From: Patagioenas fasciata
Taxonomy: Eukaryota; Chordata; Aves; Columbiformes; Columbidae
DNA length: 64,000 bases
NCBI RefSeq assembly: GCF_037038585.1
Contig: NC_092521.1
Span: 73,944,898-74,008,897, forward strand
Direction: 5' to 3'
In this document: positions 12,764 through 25,400 of the stretch, piece by piece
How positions within the stretch are numbered: the stretch's first letter is position 1
Layout of the letters: each line of letters opens with the position of its first letter
The notes under the pieces: generated by a model
What the model was told of the DNA's origin: nothing
Database searches by the model: none
What the model saw: only the letters and a program-made list of their open reading frames with translations
Program-made: the position numbers and the translations under genes

Positions 12764-13413
12764 GCATCAGATTGACAATTGAAGTTTGTTTCTAAGGAAC
12801 AGTTTGCTTCTGACACAGTTTGGTGATGTGATAAGTATGACTGTTTGCTGAGGCTGAAGAGTTAAAATTGTCGCATGCAGTGCAAATGATTTTTATATCA
12901 TTATATTAATGTTAAATTAATTTTAATAACTTTATTAGATTTACTTAGGTATCTGCTTTGTTTTCTAGATTGGATTACCCATTATGAGGACTAGATTTCC
13001 TTCAAATGTGGCAGTACACACGTTGCTATAGCTACCCCAGTTCTGGCTATTTTTTTTACGTAAAACAGTAGTTCTGAACAGCCTTCCTGTTCCAGCATCT
13101 GAAACGGTTCACCTATCGTTTTTGTATTTGTGTGTATCTTGCATTTAAGACTTCAGAAGTTTTTCATTCTCCTCTTGAGAAATAGTAAGGACCTTCATCT
13201 GAGGACATTTAAACTTCACTGAGGTATAAGAGGGGACAAAATGAGTTTGAAGAACACCTTTGAAATCAAGAATTCACAGAAGGGACAGTGCAGAAACCTT
13301 GGGGAAGGAGAAGTAAAAGCCTTCCTCTGCAAGAAATAACTAGTGGGAAAGTAAAAAGGAAAGGCCAAAAACTAAAATGCTGTGGAGTTGTAAAAGTTCA
13401 GCAGTCAGACAAT

Positions 13414-13451
13414 TTTCTATAAGGTGCCATCCTTTCTATAATGTGCCATCC
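13414..13451 (+). repeat. 19-bp tandem duplication
   Basis: TTTCTATAAGGTGCCATCC is followed directly by TTTCTATAATGTGCCATCC; the copies differ at one base. A simple local duplication in otherwise unique DNA. Confidence 0.95.
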
Positions 13452-16400
13452 ACTAGGAAATCCTAGAGATGGGGGAAAACACATACAGCTGCTTGTAGAC
13501 ATCACTGGAGCTTGTTTCCTACCAGGACCAGGGGACAAATCTGACCCGAGATTCAATTTCTCCATGCAAAGCCTCACCAGAAAGAATCCTCTGTAGATGT
13601 TCTCTGAATACCAAAGGTCTAACACTGTCTGTCCAGAGTAGTCCAGGTGCACACTGCAGTCTGCACTCATCAACACTCCTCTGATGCTTGTACTCAGGTG
13701 AGAATGCAAGGGAGAACAGAGGGCTGTGCAGGCAGGTGGGTGAAGGAAGGTGTGAGGAAGATGTTTTGCGACTATTATGCAGACAGGGCAGATGAAGTTT
13801 TACTGCCTTGGCAACAACCATCTGCCCTTGTGGCCACAAATCATGCCTAAGCAATCATTCTTACATGGCTCCTGATGTTGCTTCACCTAGAAGCAAACAT
13901 AATTTATAGCTCAGAGTTTCTTATGCAATGTGGATACCAACTGGCAGACTGAGAAATATTGCAGAGTTGGTGGCACAGATGCAGAGTGTGGGGTCAGGGG
14001 GTGCACCAGAATTTCCCTATTTGTGCTTGACAAGCTGTGTGGACATAGCCTAGAATTATCACCGTCCTCTACTCCATCGACATCTCTGGTATTTCCTCCA
14101 GGCCTTGCAACTGGCAGCACTGGATTCTTATTTTACCTGGCATCTGTTGTTTCCTCCAGACCAAATGGTAGCCAGCGTGTCTCATACACTTTAATATCAT
14201 ATTAGCAAAGCCCAAAAATATGTTTGAACACTAAGAATGTGGTTTCCTAAGGTTACATGTTGTCAACTATTTCAAAGTGCAATTCAAGGTTTTTGAGTCA
14301 GGTAAACAAAATAGGGAGGAGAAATAGTTTCTGCCCAAGTAGGAGTACAGTCTGCCTGAAAATCCTTGAAGCTGGTTCAACAGGGAAGAAACAGTTGGCT
14401 CAGTGAGGCACACCCTAACCCCTTACAGTGATCAACTGCCTCACCTCAATCAGCCCCAACTGTTTGGACTGAAGAACTGACATTTAACCTTGATTTCACA
14501 TTTAGTGGAATGCCAAGTCCAAAGGCTTTTATTATTCAACAGCTCGTCTAAGCAGAAGGGTGTGACTCTGCAGAAACTGAGATTTCAGACTTGATGAGTG
14601 TCAAGTTACACCCTTATCGCCCACTGAATTACTTTACGATTTCTAACAGCACAAGGTAGACTGCTTGGGATGTGCAGTAAAATCTCACCATTCATCAGCA
14701 AATACCATAAATGTGACCTTATGTTCCTCGAATGAGCTGTAGATGCAGTTCACATTTCCCTGACCCCATCTGCCACCCATCTCACCTCTCCTGAGACCTC
14801 TCCCAGCTCCCTAAGGGCACCCTTTCCAAGAAACAGGCAGGTCCCTTCACTTCTTTCTTGGTTAGGAGTTAATGATCTCATTACATCTGTCTCCAGGCTA
14901 TATCTTCATGCCAGCTGAGCATGATGCTCACCCTTTACATGCTGTTGGACCTCCACCTGGAATCCAGCTTATGCTTTGGGTAGGCGTAACTCAAATAGCC
15001 TGCTTCCCTGGAGAGCCCAGTTAGACTTTGATCTCAGGCTCTCCATGTGCCTGCTTTTGCAAGTGACAATTTCTTCTCTTCAGTCCTCCAGGAATCAGGC
15101 CCTTAGCAGATCACTGTCTTCCAGTTGCTCTCCTCTAAGATTTGGCAAACAACCCTGCTGTGGGGAGAGCAGCACCAACTGAAGAGTCACCTTGAAGCTG
15201 TAAATCTTAATTAGGGCACTGTTTTGATCTTTCCTGCACCATTTTTAGCAACCACGCATGATCTAATATTAATCATTCAGATAAGGATACTCTGCAACAC
15301 ACATACACTGAGGTTATATAATATGCAAATAAGTAATACATATTAAAGTTCAAACTTTGTGCTAAGAAGCTAATAATCAAGTTACCCACGTCAAGGATAC
15401 CTTGGTCCAGTAACCTAATAGAAACAGCTTCCCTTTTACCATGGGCACAAGGCAGATGTTTGTGCTCATGTCCCAGTGCCAAATAACCTTAAAGCAATGC
15501 TTTGCCCAGGGAACATTATATCTCCTTGATGTCCTTCAGGTACAATCTTGTTTATTGCCCACTACTCAAGTCAAATGCCTTCTGGATATCAATAATCAAA
15601 GTATAAGGATATGCATAAAAAAACAGTATGCTGCTAAATGGTAGCCGAGACTGATTTCTGTAATCTCTTCTATACAAAGACATCTCCATCAATGTATTTG
15701 AAAATTCATGGTAAGAAAGAAGTGGTGCTTTTCCCAGCCACTGATGACCTCTTGTCTAGAGAGCTATTGCCTTCCCTTCTTTATCCATAATAATTTCATG
15801 TTCACTTCTTTCCTCCTCTCCCCCACTGGCATCATTTCCTTTTAAACCAGTTGATCCCACTGTTACCACCTTCTCTTTTTTTCTTGCACATGCACCTTTA
15901 TAGTACAGAGCACCTTACCTCTCTTTTGTGCTCAGAAAAGAATCCTTGAATAAGAAAGGATTAAAAAGCCTGAGCTTCTGTTTCTCTAGCTCCATGGATT
16001 TAAAACTTTCTATTAGTGGGGGTCTCCAGCACAACTTATCTGCTATGTGTTCAAAGACTTTGCTCATCTTGGTCCTCACTTGGTAATCTGAATTTTGAGA
16101 ATGAGAACTTTGATGCTATCAAGAAACTTTGCTTTAACAGAGGAATATGATTTATTTTGAACTTCAGCAGAATGGGGTATTCAGCACTAAACTGTTTAAG
16201 AGTGAATTTGTTGACCTTAATTTTTAGAAACAAAGTTATTCTTCATATTTTCTTAAAGTAGCCCATTGTGCAATTCTCCAAAATAACAGAATAATAACAT
16301 TTAATTACACTGGGATACACTGAACTCCCAGCACACTTCTTTAATCAAAAGTAAATGTTGTATCTGCAGAAGTTTGTTAACAATGTGTTACGACTACAGC

Positions 16401-16674
16401 ATGTCATATAATATGTTATTAAACACAACTGAGAAAGCAATAGAAAAACATCTGTTCTGTAGGACAGTGATATTTAACAAAATATCTTTATGTATTACCA
16501 GTCTGCTACAGAAAATGAAAAAATATAATAAATAAGACTGAATTATCTAATGTTTTATCTCCTTCTAATTTCAAATTTGGCTTTGGCATCTTTCAACTTT
16601 CAACCACTGACTGCTCAGCACAGTATTTAAGTCACCCAAAGACATATTATATAATTTATTTATATAATTGGTTC
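13452..16674. other. No gene seen
   Basis: Unique sequence. The part 14750-14840 is C/T-rich; 15940-16560 is AT-rich. Nothing assignable. Confidence 0.55.
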
Positions 16675-16775
16675 CAGCAATATGCTGAGTGTTGTTTGAA
16701 GCACGGTGATAAAAACAGCTCTTGCCCCAAATTATTTACAGTCTAGATAGAGGCATGGTCCAATTCCCTCACAGC
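16675..16775 (+). repeat. Possible L2-like LINE scrap
   Basis: A short stretch reads ATGCTGAGTGTTGTTTGAAG, then GATAAAAACAGCTCTTGCCC and CAAATTATTTACAGTCTAGA followed by TAGAGGCA. This follows the order of the L2 3' segment (tgctaagcgctg ... acagtccctgccc ... aggagcttacagtctag). It is short and degraded, so chance cannot be excluded. Confidence 0.42.
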
Positions 16776-19700
16776 TTAAAATTTCAAGGCACAAACAGCC
16801 TTTAAAAATGTTAAGGCTCACACTAGTTTCCAGAAATTTCACCCAGTACCAGCAAGCTGACCGTGTGCTTTTTGCCCAAGGTCTCTATGGTGGACAGCAG
16901 TGTTACATTCCACCCTGTCTTTCTGAATTCTTCAGGCACCCTCAGTCTCCCGCTGACAGGCTCCAGAGCTGGACAAAAGTGATTTTGGTTGTAATCCACC
17001 TCACGTCCAGAGTGCAGGAGTTTGACTGCTCAGGAGAGATGCAAGGGACCTCCTCCGTTCCTTACACCAGTGAGGACAAACTTGTGTAAACCATGAGGCA
17101 AAGGGATGATCCCTGCCTCAGAAAAGGAGTCTTCTGATAAGTGTGGTGAATCATATAAAACACAGTAATGTGGCAGTCCTCAATTAAACCATTATGCAAA
17201 AAGGGGTTGCTTCAGCAATTTACTTGCATCAGGCATTTCTAAAATATATGCTGTCCCACCCAGATTCTTCATGACCTGTAATCTTGGGACATGTCTTGAT
17301 CACCAGCTGTGCAGGGGTGACAGTATTTGTCATGTGGTGAATTAGAAGCAGATGAGGTGGAGATGATTCCTGCAAGGCAGCTTAAACAGGTTACAGTACC
17401 TCATGCTGCACCACAAGAGAGCCTAACTGCAAGCGGAGCCTTGCACGGAGCAAAGCTTCAGGATTGCTGCTGTCTTATTCTTACATGAACCGAGCATCAT
17501 CCAGCACTCACCAACTATCTCCCTCCCTGAACAATATTTAATTTATTGGATTATTTCATTTATCACAACCACATGGCTGCTTTAAAGCTTGGAACATATT
17601 ATGTCACTAAGAAATGCATGCCCAGAGAGCCTGAACTCTCCTGCTGTTGCTGTCATTACTATGGGCGTCAAATGAGATGGTCGGAGTTTTAATTGTTCTC
17701 CTAATCATTGCATCATATCTTGTTTGGGTTAGGGCAAAATGCTTTATGGGCTAGTCATCATTCCAAAAAGTGTCAGAAATTAATCATCTGCTGTCTCATT
17801 GTGGTCTGTGGATGCTGACCCTAAGGAAAACAAACCACAAATCACCTCTCCATCAACAAGCAAGGCTGCTGAGCTGTATGGCTCTGATTCCTCGTGTGCT
17901 CATAGGAGAATTGGGCCTGACACCACTAGCATTACTAGGAGCGTCCTCTACCTTGGAAAGACTGATAAACACATAACCCAAATGTCTGCCCCTTGTTGTC
18001 TTCCCACCAGGAAAGAGGACCCAAAGAAAAGGCTAGTTTTCTTGAGGGCATTGCCCAAAAGCTGAAAACAAGACCATATTGGTTTTAGAATGTAGCTTTC
18101 CAGAAGGAATCGGCACGGGTTTTTAACTGGCCAACTGCCTCAAAATGAGTTGCTCTAAATCAGTCCCCAGGAATTCCAGCAATGTAAACCTCTCCTGTCC
18201 CCAGCACATGCCAGCATTCACAGCTGCTGAGATGTGGGCATACTCCTGCATCCCAAAAATAAATTGTGACCATAGCCGATATACCCAGCCCTGCACCCGG
18301 GGCTGCAAATGTCTTAGAGGCCAGCTGTGGAGAATGCAAGGCACTTAGACAATTAGGAAATGCTGGCTATAGAAGGGAAGAGAAGACGGCAAAATGTTTT
18401 TCATAACTTGTCAGTTGAGAAGCCACGGAGACAATAGATTCAAGTTAAGATGGGGCAAGAGCTGAGGTGGACAGAATAAAAGGGGTTTGGAGGGCAGAAA
18501 GTGGGGATACATTGAGCTATCCTCTCCAAACCATTGCCCGTGTCTTCTCTGGGTGTCTTTGATGGGGCTATGCTGAATTACACCACCCGGAGACTCTGAC
18601 CCATGGGGCTGGGTTGGATGAGAAGGTTCACATAATAATTTCTTAGTCCTTAGGAAAGCAGAGAGAATGGGAGAGTAGCACCTTGCTGCAGCCAAGCAAA
18701 ATGCCAGATAATGTAAAATGCCCAGTGGAGTGTCCCATCACCTCTAATGTGGTGGACAGTCATTGGAACTTAAGAAAAATGAAAAGGTAGTGAATAATGA
18801 TTTCAAAAGGACAAGGTTCAAACTATGGATGTGGTAGGAACTGCCTTGTATCTCGAAGAACAAATCAGCTGCAGGAAAAAGAATTCATGCCCATAGCTCA
18901 GTGTTCAGCCCTTTCTGCCCGTCTGATTCCAAGAGGTGCGATGATTGACAGACTGCCATTTTATACTGGTAAGGGCTGAAGCTGCTCAGCACCTCACAGA
19001 GGCAGATCCTGTGGCTATTTCTGAGGAACATTTGCATTTAGTGATGATCTTAACCACTAGTTGAAAGAACGCTGCAGTCTGCCATAGGCCCAAATGCACC
19101 AGATAAAAATGTTAGTAAAAGCTGATTTTCTGGGACTGACTGCATTTAAATACTTCACTCTCCAACAGAAAGGAAATCTGCATGAAATACAGCTTATTAA
19201 AAAAAAAAAAATATATGCTACAGGAATAGCCTAGACACCTTTTGTAAAAGACAAATGATTTAATTATAAACTGATGCTGCTCAGAGTGCATTCTTCCATC
19301 TCTACAGTGATGATTCTTGGAGCTAAGGGCTCATGGTTATTCTTTCTAATTTTCATTCTGGGTGGAAGATAACTCTGTTCAGAGAGAAAACAGAAAAGAA
19401 ACGAGATCAGGAAATTTAAGGGAAGACATCACACAACAGCTTCCCTCCTGCTCCCAGTCGCAAAATAAATTGATAGCTCCTCTACACTCAGTGTTCACCT
19501 TTCAGAGTTGGGGATGAGGATTACACAGACAAGACCACGGGAAAATCTGTCTTCCTCTAAAGTAAAGAAAATGACAGTCCAGCTTGTGAACTGCTGACAC
19601 AGGCCATAATTTGCTGCTCTGAAAACACAGACATGGTCAAAATGTGCTGGATGGAGATCATTGAAAGGATGATCGGCCAGTTCATGAACTGCTTGAAATC

Positions 19701-20194
19701 TAAACACTGTGTTCAATTATGTACCCCCTTTCATGCCTGCTCTGTTGTCTGACTTTTCCTGCTATCTAACCAGTACTGCTTCTTTCCCTCCGACACACAC
19801 ACCTACTGGCAGTCAGTAAAAACTTCCTGAAAAAATAAAGCCAATCTCCATTGGACTAAGAACCATCAAGTATGACTGAGGATCCTAAGAGAAGAATTTA
19901 ATTTCATTGCACATGCCTAAATCCGTAGTCTGTTTGAAACATGACTTTTAACCACGAAAGTAAACTTTAAAATATTTTTATGTGGCAAGATCCAGATCCT
20001 AGCAGTATGTGTACCAAAGGACTGTGTCACTTGTCATGTGATATGTGGAGTTACTTATACATTTGGAAATCAAGTATGGATCAGGAAAAACTGAGCCATT
20101 CAAATTAACAGCAGTATCTGCCTACCTACCTGACTATGTTAGCACTGTGTGCTGTAAAGGAACTGCTCAGTTCACTGCTGCTCGAAGACTACGG
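16776..20194. other. No gene seen; candidate conserved non-coding segment
   Basis: Unique sequence. The AT-rich 17520-17760 part, with homeodomain-type AATTA/TAATCATT words and no repeat features, is the best candidate here for a conserved non-coding element, but this rests on texture only. An open minus-strand frame at 19495-19716 is unrecognised. Confidence 0.45.
19199..19211 (+). repeat. A13 homopolymer
   Basis: Thirteen As followed by TATATGC in unique sequence. Confidence 0.93.
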
Positions 20195-20330
20195 CACCTT
20201 GACTTATGTTTGGTATTGTCAATAACTTCGAGTTCACCCTTTCTGTACCTCAATTTGCCTACTAGAAAATCTGAAACAATTATACACAGTCATTGCAAAC
20301 ATTCAAGCAAATGGTAGAAATGTGATACTT
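20195..20330 (+). repeat. Possible MIR/L2-like scrap
   Basis: TTTCTGTACCTCAATTTGCC followed by TACTAGAAAATCTGAAACAA loosely follows the MIR/L2 segment ctgtgcctcagtttccccatctgtaaaatgggaata. Only about 40 bases can be matched by eye. Confidence 0.27.
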
Positions 20331-22329
20331 CATAATATTTAGGTAAAGGCATCAAGCAATACCTCAGGGTCCAGACATGCTGACACTCCACAGAGGATTT
20401 TATTTTATTCCTGTTTTCATCTTTTTATTCCACTTTCTGCCTTATCTGCCAGTCTCATACCCTTTTGATACTCCTGCCAGTGCATGACATCTCTCCCATA
20501 CCAGCCTCAGATGGGATCTGGGCATACAGACTCGGCCACCCCTTGAGTGCAGAGCAGCCACCCATTGAGGTGCTGAGACCTGGCTGCCTCCTTTCCTGCC
20601 ATGACCACCCACTAGGATTCCTCAAAATAATAAGATAATTACACTGAGAAGGAAAATTCTGGCAGAGATACTACCTTTTTTACTATATCCTAATAAAAGG
20701 ACAATTTGATACTCAGCCACATTGTGTGACTAAATCAGTCCACATCAGACCTAGCGTGTTTATTTCTGCAGGGCCTGTTTTAGATGGGACAAGGTGAGCT
20801 TGCTGAGGTTTGGCTGCTCATTTAGTTTCTGCTGGAAGGTTGTCTTGGACTCATCATGACCAGCATCATAACAGGCAGATAGGAACTACTTGATGATAGA
20901 AAGGCTGACCACAAAAAAAAAAAAAAAAGGCTGGCCTTCTGCCCCTCTGGATTTGCTTGGAGGATGCACAGATTCTTCAGACTCCTACTGACTTTTAATG
21001 AGGTTCCTTCAGGAGGGATTCATTCGCTGAAACTCCTTTTACCAGGAGATAACAAATCAGGCTAACCAGCTCTATCCGACATGGAGACAAGATGGTAACA
21101 TTGCCTGTGCATAACATACTGTCCAGGCTGAAACGTAAGCACAAAGCAGGAGGACATACTGTGAGTCTTCTGCTCATGTGTAACGTAGGATTATATCACC
21201 ATAAATTTTTATTGCTTTCTTTTTTATAGTTCTGAGAGATATAGAAATGTGTACAAAGGACAACGTGGGTCACTGAGTTTCTTTGCATTTGTATGTCATA
21301 TATGTCCAGCTCTGAAATGTCCAAAGATTATCCATTTCCTCTTAGATCATCTGCAACATCCTAGAATCAGCACAGAAGCCTTTTAGCTGAAACCTAAAAT
21401 AAAACCTCAGATGCTGCAAGAGGCAGAACAGAGAAAACCCTGATCATGGGGTTGAATTTCTATCAAAGATGCTCATATTTGCTTCATTTCAGGAAGTGTT
21501 AAGTCTACCATGCAATTAGGCAAGCTCTTAACCCATCATGTCGCAGCACTGGAACTCTACTGACTTGTTTCAGATGTAGAAGACGCTCTGACCCTGCAGT
21601 CCAGCAGTCTCCTTCACACTGAACAAAACTAAAGCATGGCACTTTTATCATTTTCCCTGCTGTAGATTTAGGAAAGGTACATTTTGAAGTGGACAAGAGT
21701 AAATAGCACCATTTCATTCTTACTCTAGATCTGGTAGCCACTCTTTGCTTCTGTGCAATTAGCAACTGAAGTCTCATTGGGTGGTTTCTGAGACATAGAA
21801 TCTGGGAGCTGAACACAGCAAACTGGATTGGCAGGAAGCTTGGGAGATTTTGTCCTTTCCTAAACTGGGATAACATTGGAGAATACAATAGACATCCTAT
21901 TTCCCTCAGCAATAATCACGTTCCCATGCAGGGACAAAACTATTCAGCCCTTCAGCATTCATCATTTATTCAGTCAATAAATGTATTATTGCCTTATAAA
22001 ATGGGACACCTGTCTCATTGTCCATTAAATATTAACAGCAGCACCATAGAAATGCACTGTAATCATTTCATTATAGCAGTGTTCTGGGTAAATCTTATTA
22101 CAGTGTAGTGTGGATGTCAACAAACAGAAAGTATGGAAATAGGGATTTTATAGGAAAATTGCAGACTGATATGATTTAGATGTAACTGCATCCTTCTGGC
22201 ACAGGTAACAGTATTGAGTACTCCTTCATCTTTCAGTGCTATGCTGTAGAAATGGTAACGCTTATTGCTTCTGAAGTATCTTCTTTATCAGTAGATATCG
22301 AAGCATTTGTCTAGGACTGCAAAAGGCCT
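20331..22329. other. No gene seen
   Basis: Apart from the A16 tract, unique sequence. A minus-strand open frame of 135 codons (21505-21912) shows no recognisable motif. Confidence 0.55.
20913..20928 (+). repeat. A16 homopolymer
   Basis: Sixteen uninterrupted As flanked on both sides by near copies of GGCTG(A/G)CC (AAGGCTGACC before, AGGCTGGCC after). The upstream DNA was inspected for a retroposed transcript; none recognised. Confidence 0.95.
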
Positions 22330-22475
22330 CTGTATCCTGCTTCTGTAGCAGAGGAAACCAAGGTACAGACAGCGCCTGGAACTGGTTGCATCAGCCTCAA
22401 GAAAACTGGTGCAGAAATAGGTCTGGCACCCTGATGCCCGCTCCCCAGCACCCTCTTTTATCCACTTAACACCGC
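22330..22475 (-). repeat. MIR-like tRNA-derived SINE remnant
   Basis: The plus strand carries, in order, AGAGGAAACCAAGGTACAGA (reverse MIR: gatgaggaaactgaggcacaga), a degenerate core, GCAGAAATAGGTCTGGCACC (gattcgaacccaggtctg...), CTGATGCCCGCTCCCCAGCA and CTCTTTTATCCACTTAACAC (gtgctcttaaccacta). This is the expected layout of an inverted MIR-family or related core-SINE, with the tRNA-like head at the right-hand end. Very old and interrupted by small indels. Confidence 0.5.
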
Positions 22476-25400
22476 TTGCTATAAAAGGGACAGTACACCA
22501 CGTCTACTGGCGATTTATATCCCTTGCAAAGCTCATTAGCTCTGCTGCCTGGCTCCTGGACTTTAGCAGCAGAGCACACCAAACTGGGGGGTCTGAGAGA
22601 GCCTTGCTTAAAAAAGCCACGTACTTTACACTTCCTCGCTTCAGCCCAGGCAGGAAGCAGTAGTACAGAAATACCATGCCAAAGGCTATTCCGAGCCTGA
22701 CCCTCAACATCCCTGTTCCTTGAGGATAAAGCTCCAGAAGGACCTGGGCGTCTCCAGAGTCCAGGCTTCCTTGGGGGCTTTCCAGTTGGTCCCGGGTTTA
22801 GCTGAGCTGGGAAATCTGCAAGAATAGCTTTTGTCCTACCGCTGCTTTATTCCTGTTTCCCAGCCTCAGTGAAACAAAAGAGGCACGGGCAACATTTTTG
22901 GTGTTGCAGATGAATAAGATTTTCCTGGAACGAATAAAAAGGTCAAATTTGGTTCCCGTCACAACTCCTGCACATTTCTAGCTCATAAGCCCTTGCCTAG
23001 GCACAGCCGCTTTATGCTCAAAACCGGGCCATTGCCTTTCCTCCCAGTTTTAGTCCTTTGCACAGTAATTTCTTTAAACACTAAAGCAAATTAACGGTTT
23101 AAGTTAATTTTGTGGATCCAAATCAGTGATTAATGCCATAGATGTGAAATAAAACCACTGAAGACTCAGTTTTTGGGGTTTTGTCACATTTCTCAAATAA
23201 TTTGAGAAAGCAAAGCTTTCAGATTAAATTAGGGGGACATATAATAAACCAAGTTAAGCTGTCCTTAATGTGCTCTGCTCACCCCAGTGGTATCCAAATG
23301 GTGCAGCCTGGAATACAGTAAAAATTGAGCTGAGAAATGGTCACTTCAGTTGAAATTTGAAAGTAAATAAAAGACAAACTACCCCAAATACTTGCCAATA
23401 AAATCTTGCCTATAGAGTACCTTCATACACTCTCTGTATGCTATTTCATTAAGAAAAAAAGGCATCAGATAATCAAATAATTCAGAGAAGACTTTTTTTA
23501 ATATTAGTTCTATTTTTCATGTGACTTAGTCTGTAATAAGGTCAGACTCTTGTCATACTATGCATCTGCCATACAGACCTTGAGGGGTGGAAAGAAAATC
23601 ATGATGAGTAAGTTCTGGAAACACAAAAGCTGCCTGCAGTAAGTTTTCCATACATAAATAACAGTCCTTAAAGCAAAGGGGTATGAGAAGGAATATGTAA
23701 CTGTCTAGTCTCTATTTCTTTACTTCTTAGAGTTTATACCAGGGTATAGTCCTAGACTAAACAGTGTGTGGGAACTGAAAAGAGAGAGGGAATTTCACCT
23801 TAAGGAAGTGCAGGATTTGTAGAGATTAGGGGGGAAGGTGGGGGCTGGGGAGGGGAAGTTAACAACACTTGGTGTTTGAAGCTGATCAGGGCTTGTCAGA
23901 GCCAGTTCCAGCACAGGTGCTCAAAGATTTTTACAATTTTAAGTGCTTGATAAACATTTGGGACTATCCTGGGAGCTGGCTGAATGATGAGGAGAAGGTT
24001 TACAAATGCATGTGTGAATAAATAACCTTACAGCTGCTTGTAGGGCAGCAGCTTTTCTTACTTGAGCTGTTTGTAGGGTCACAGTATTTGTTCTTCTAAA
24101 ATATTTTTCTGACCTGAAATTGTAAGAGGTGGTTGGTTTACTGGCTTTTTTTCTTTTTTTTTTTTCCCTAATCGTTCTTGAACATTATCCTGTTAGACTT
24201 TTCGGTTATCTAGTCCAGGTGCTAGAATTATGCAGTGTAACCCAGCATGATAGAGCCAGTAAATACCCAGAACAAACAACTTGCAAAGTAACCATGGGTA
24301 GACATGCCACTTATCCAAACAAGCTGGCAATTTTTTGCAACAAATGACATTTACAGGCAAAAGTAGGAAACATTTCATGACGGGTGAACAGTCCAGAGAA
24401 GAAGACAGAATGTTGCAGAAATCTATGCAGTCCTGATCTTAGTAACTTTTCCTCCAATATATGTTATTTATACACTATTTATTGAACTTGGCCTTAAAGC
24501 GAACAAGATCCCATCAAGTACATTTTGTACCTTACGGAATTTATATTCCATCATTTAAAAACTGTATTCAGGATGCTCTGGTGTTCCAGATGATAAAGTT
24601 CAATTCTGGATTAATGAAGAGCATGCATCAATGTTATATTATACTTGAATAGACAAATTTTTAAGGATATTCTTTCTGCACAAGAAATTGCACAAAGGCC
24701 TCACACAGGTATCAAAAATGAACTTCTTTAATTTCTGAAAAGGCTGTTACTTAATAAATTATTTATACATAGTTAAGAAGGAAAAAATGGAGAATATGGA
24801 GCTGAGTTCTATGTAACTTCTCTCTGGCTGAAAAATGTAAACAAATAAAAAAATAGAAGCAATAATTCTGTTCAGTTGTGTCTAATGGCAGATAGTGTTG
24901 GTGATAAATACTGTAATATGTTCAGCCTTCTTATCTGGAAAGACCACAAACAATGACTAAATACTGATAAAAATAACAATCCCCTTCACAGACTCACTTT
25001 TTCCCCCTCCGACTATGTGCGGACTCAGTGAACAAGAGCCCTGTGATGATGACGACTTCTGAGTAACTTATGTGTTGTCTTGGAATAATTATTTAATTTA
25101 TGACTCTGTTGATTACCCTGGCTGAAGGGGAAAAAGCTTGGAGCTCCCAAACCCCCACCTCCTCTGCTTTTTCATCCTCCGATGTTTTATTTTCCCAGCA
25201 GTCCAGCTGCACTCTCATACTGTGTGTATTGTCAGGATTATCTTCAGCAATGTGAACTATAAACACGGCGCACTGCAGCCCAGCTAACGGAGTGGCAGAG
25301 GGCCAAGAAGGAAAGCTGTCCTCTTCGTCTGAGAGGCATCTGGAAAACAGACCCAGAAATGGTCTTTCCCTCATTCTACTGGAAGACCTCTGACACCACT

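Larger units (their letters stand above)
8986..13413. other. No gene seen
   Basis: Unique sequence with two short dinucleotide tracts. Particularly AT-rich between about 12880 and 12960. No exon or repeat family recognised. Confidence 0.55.
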
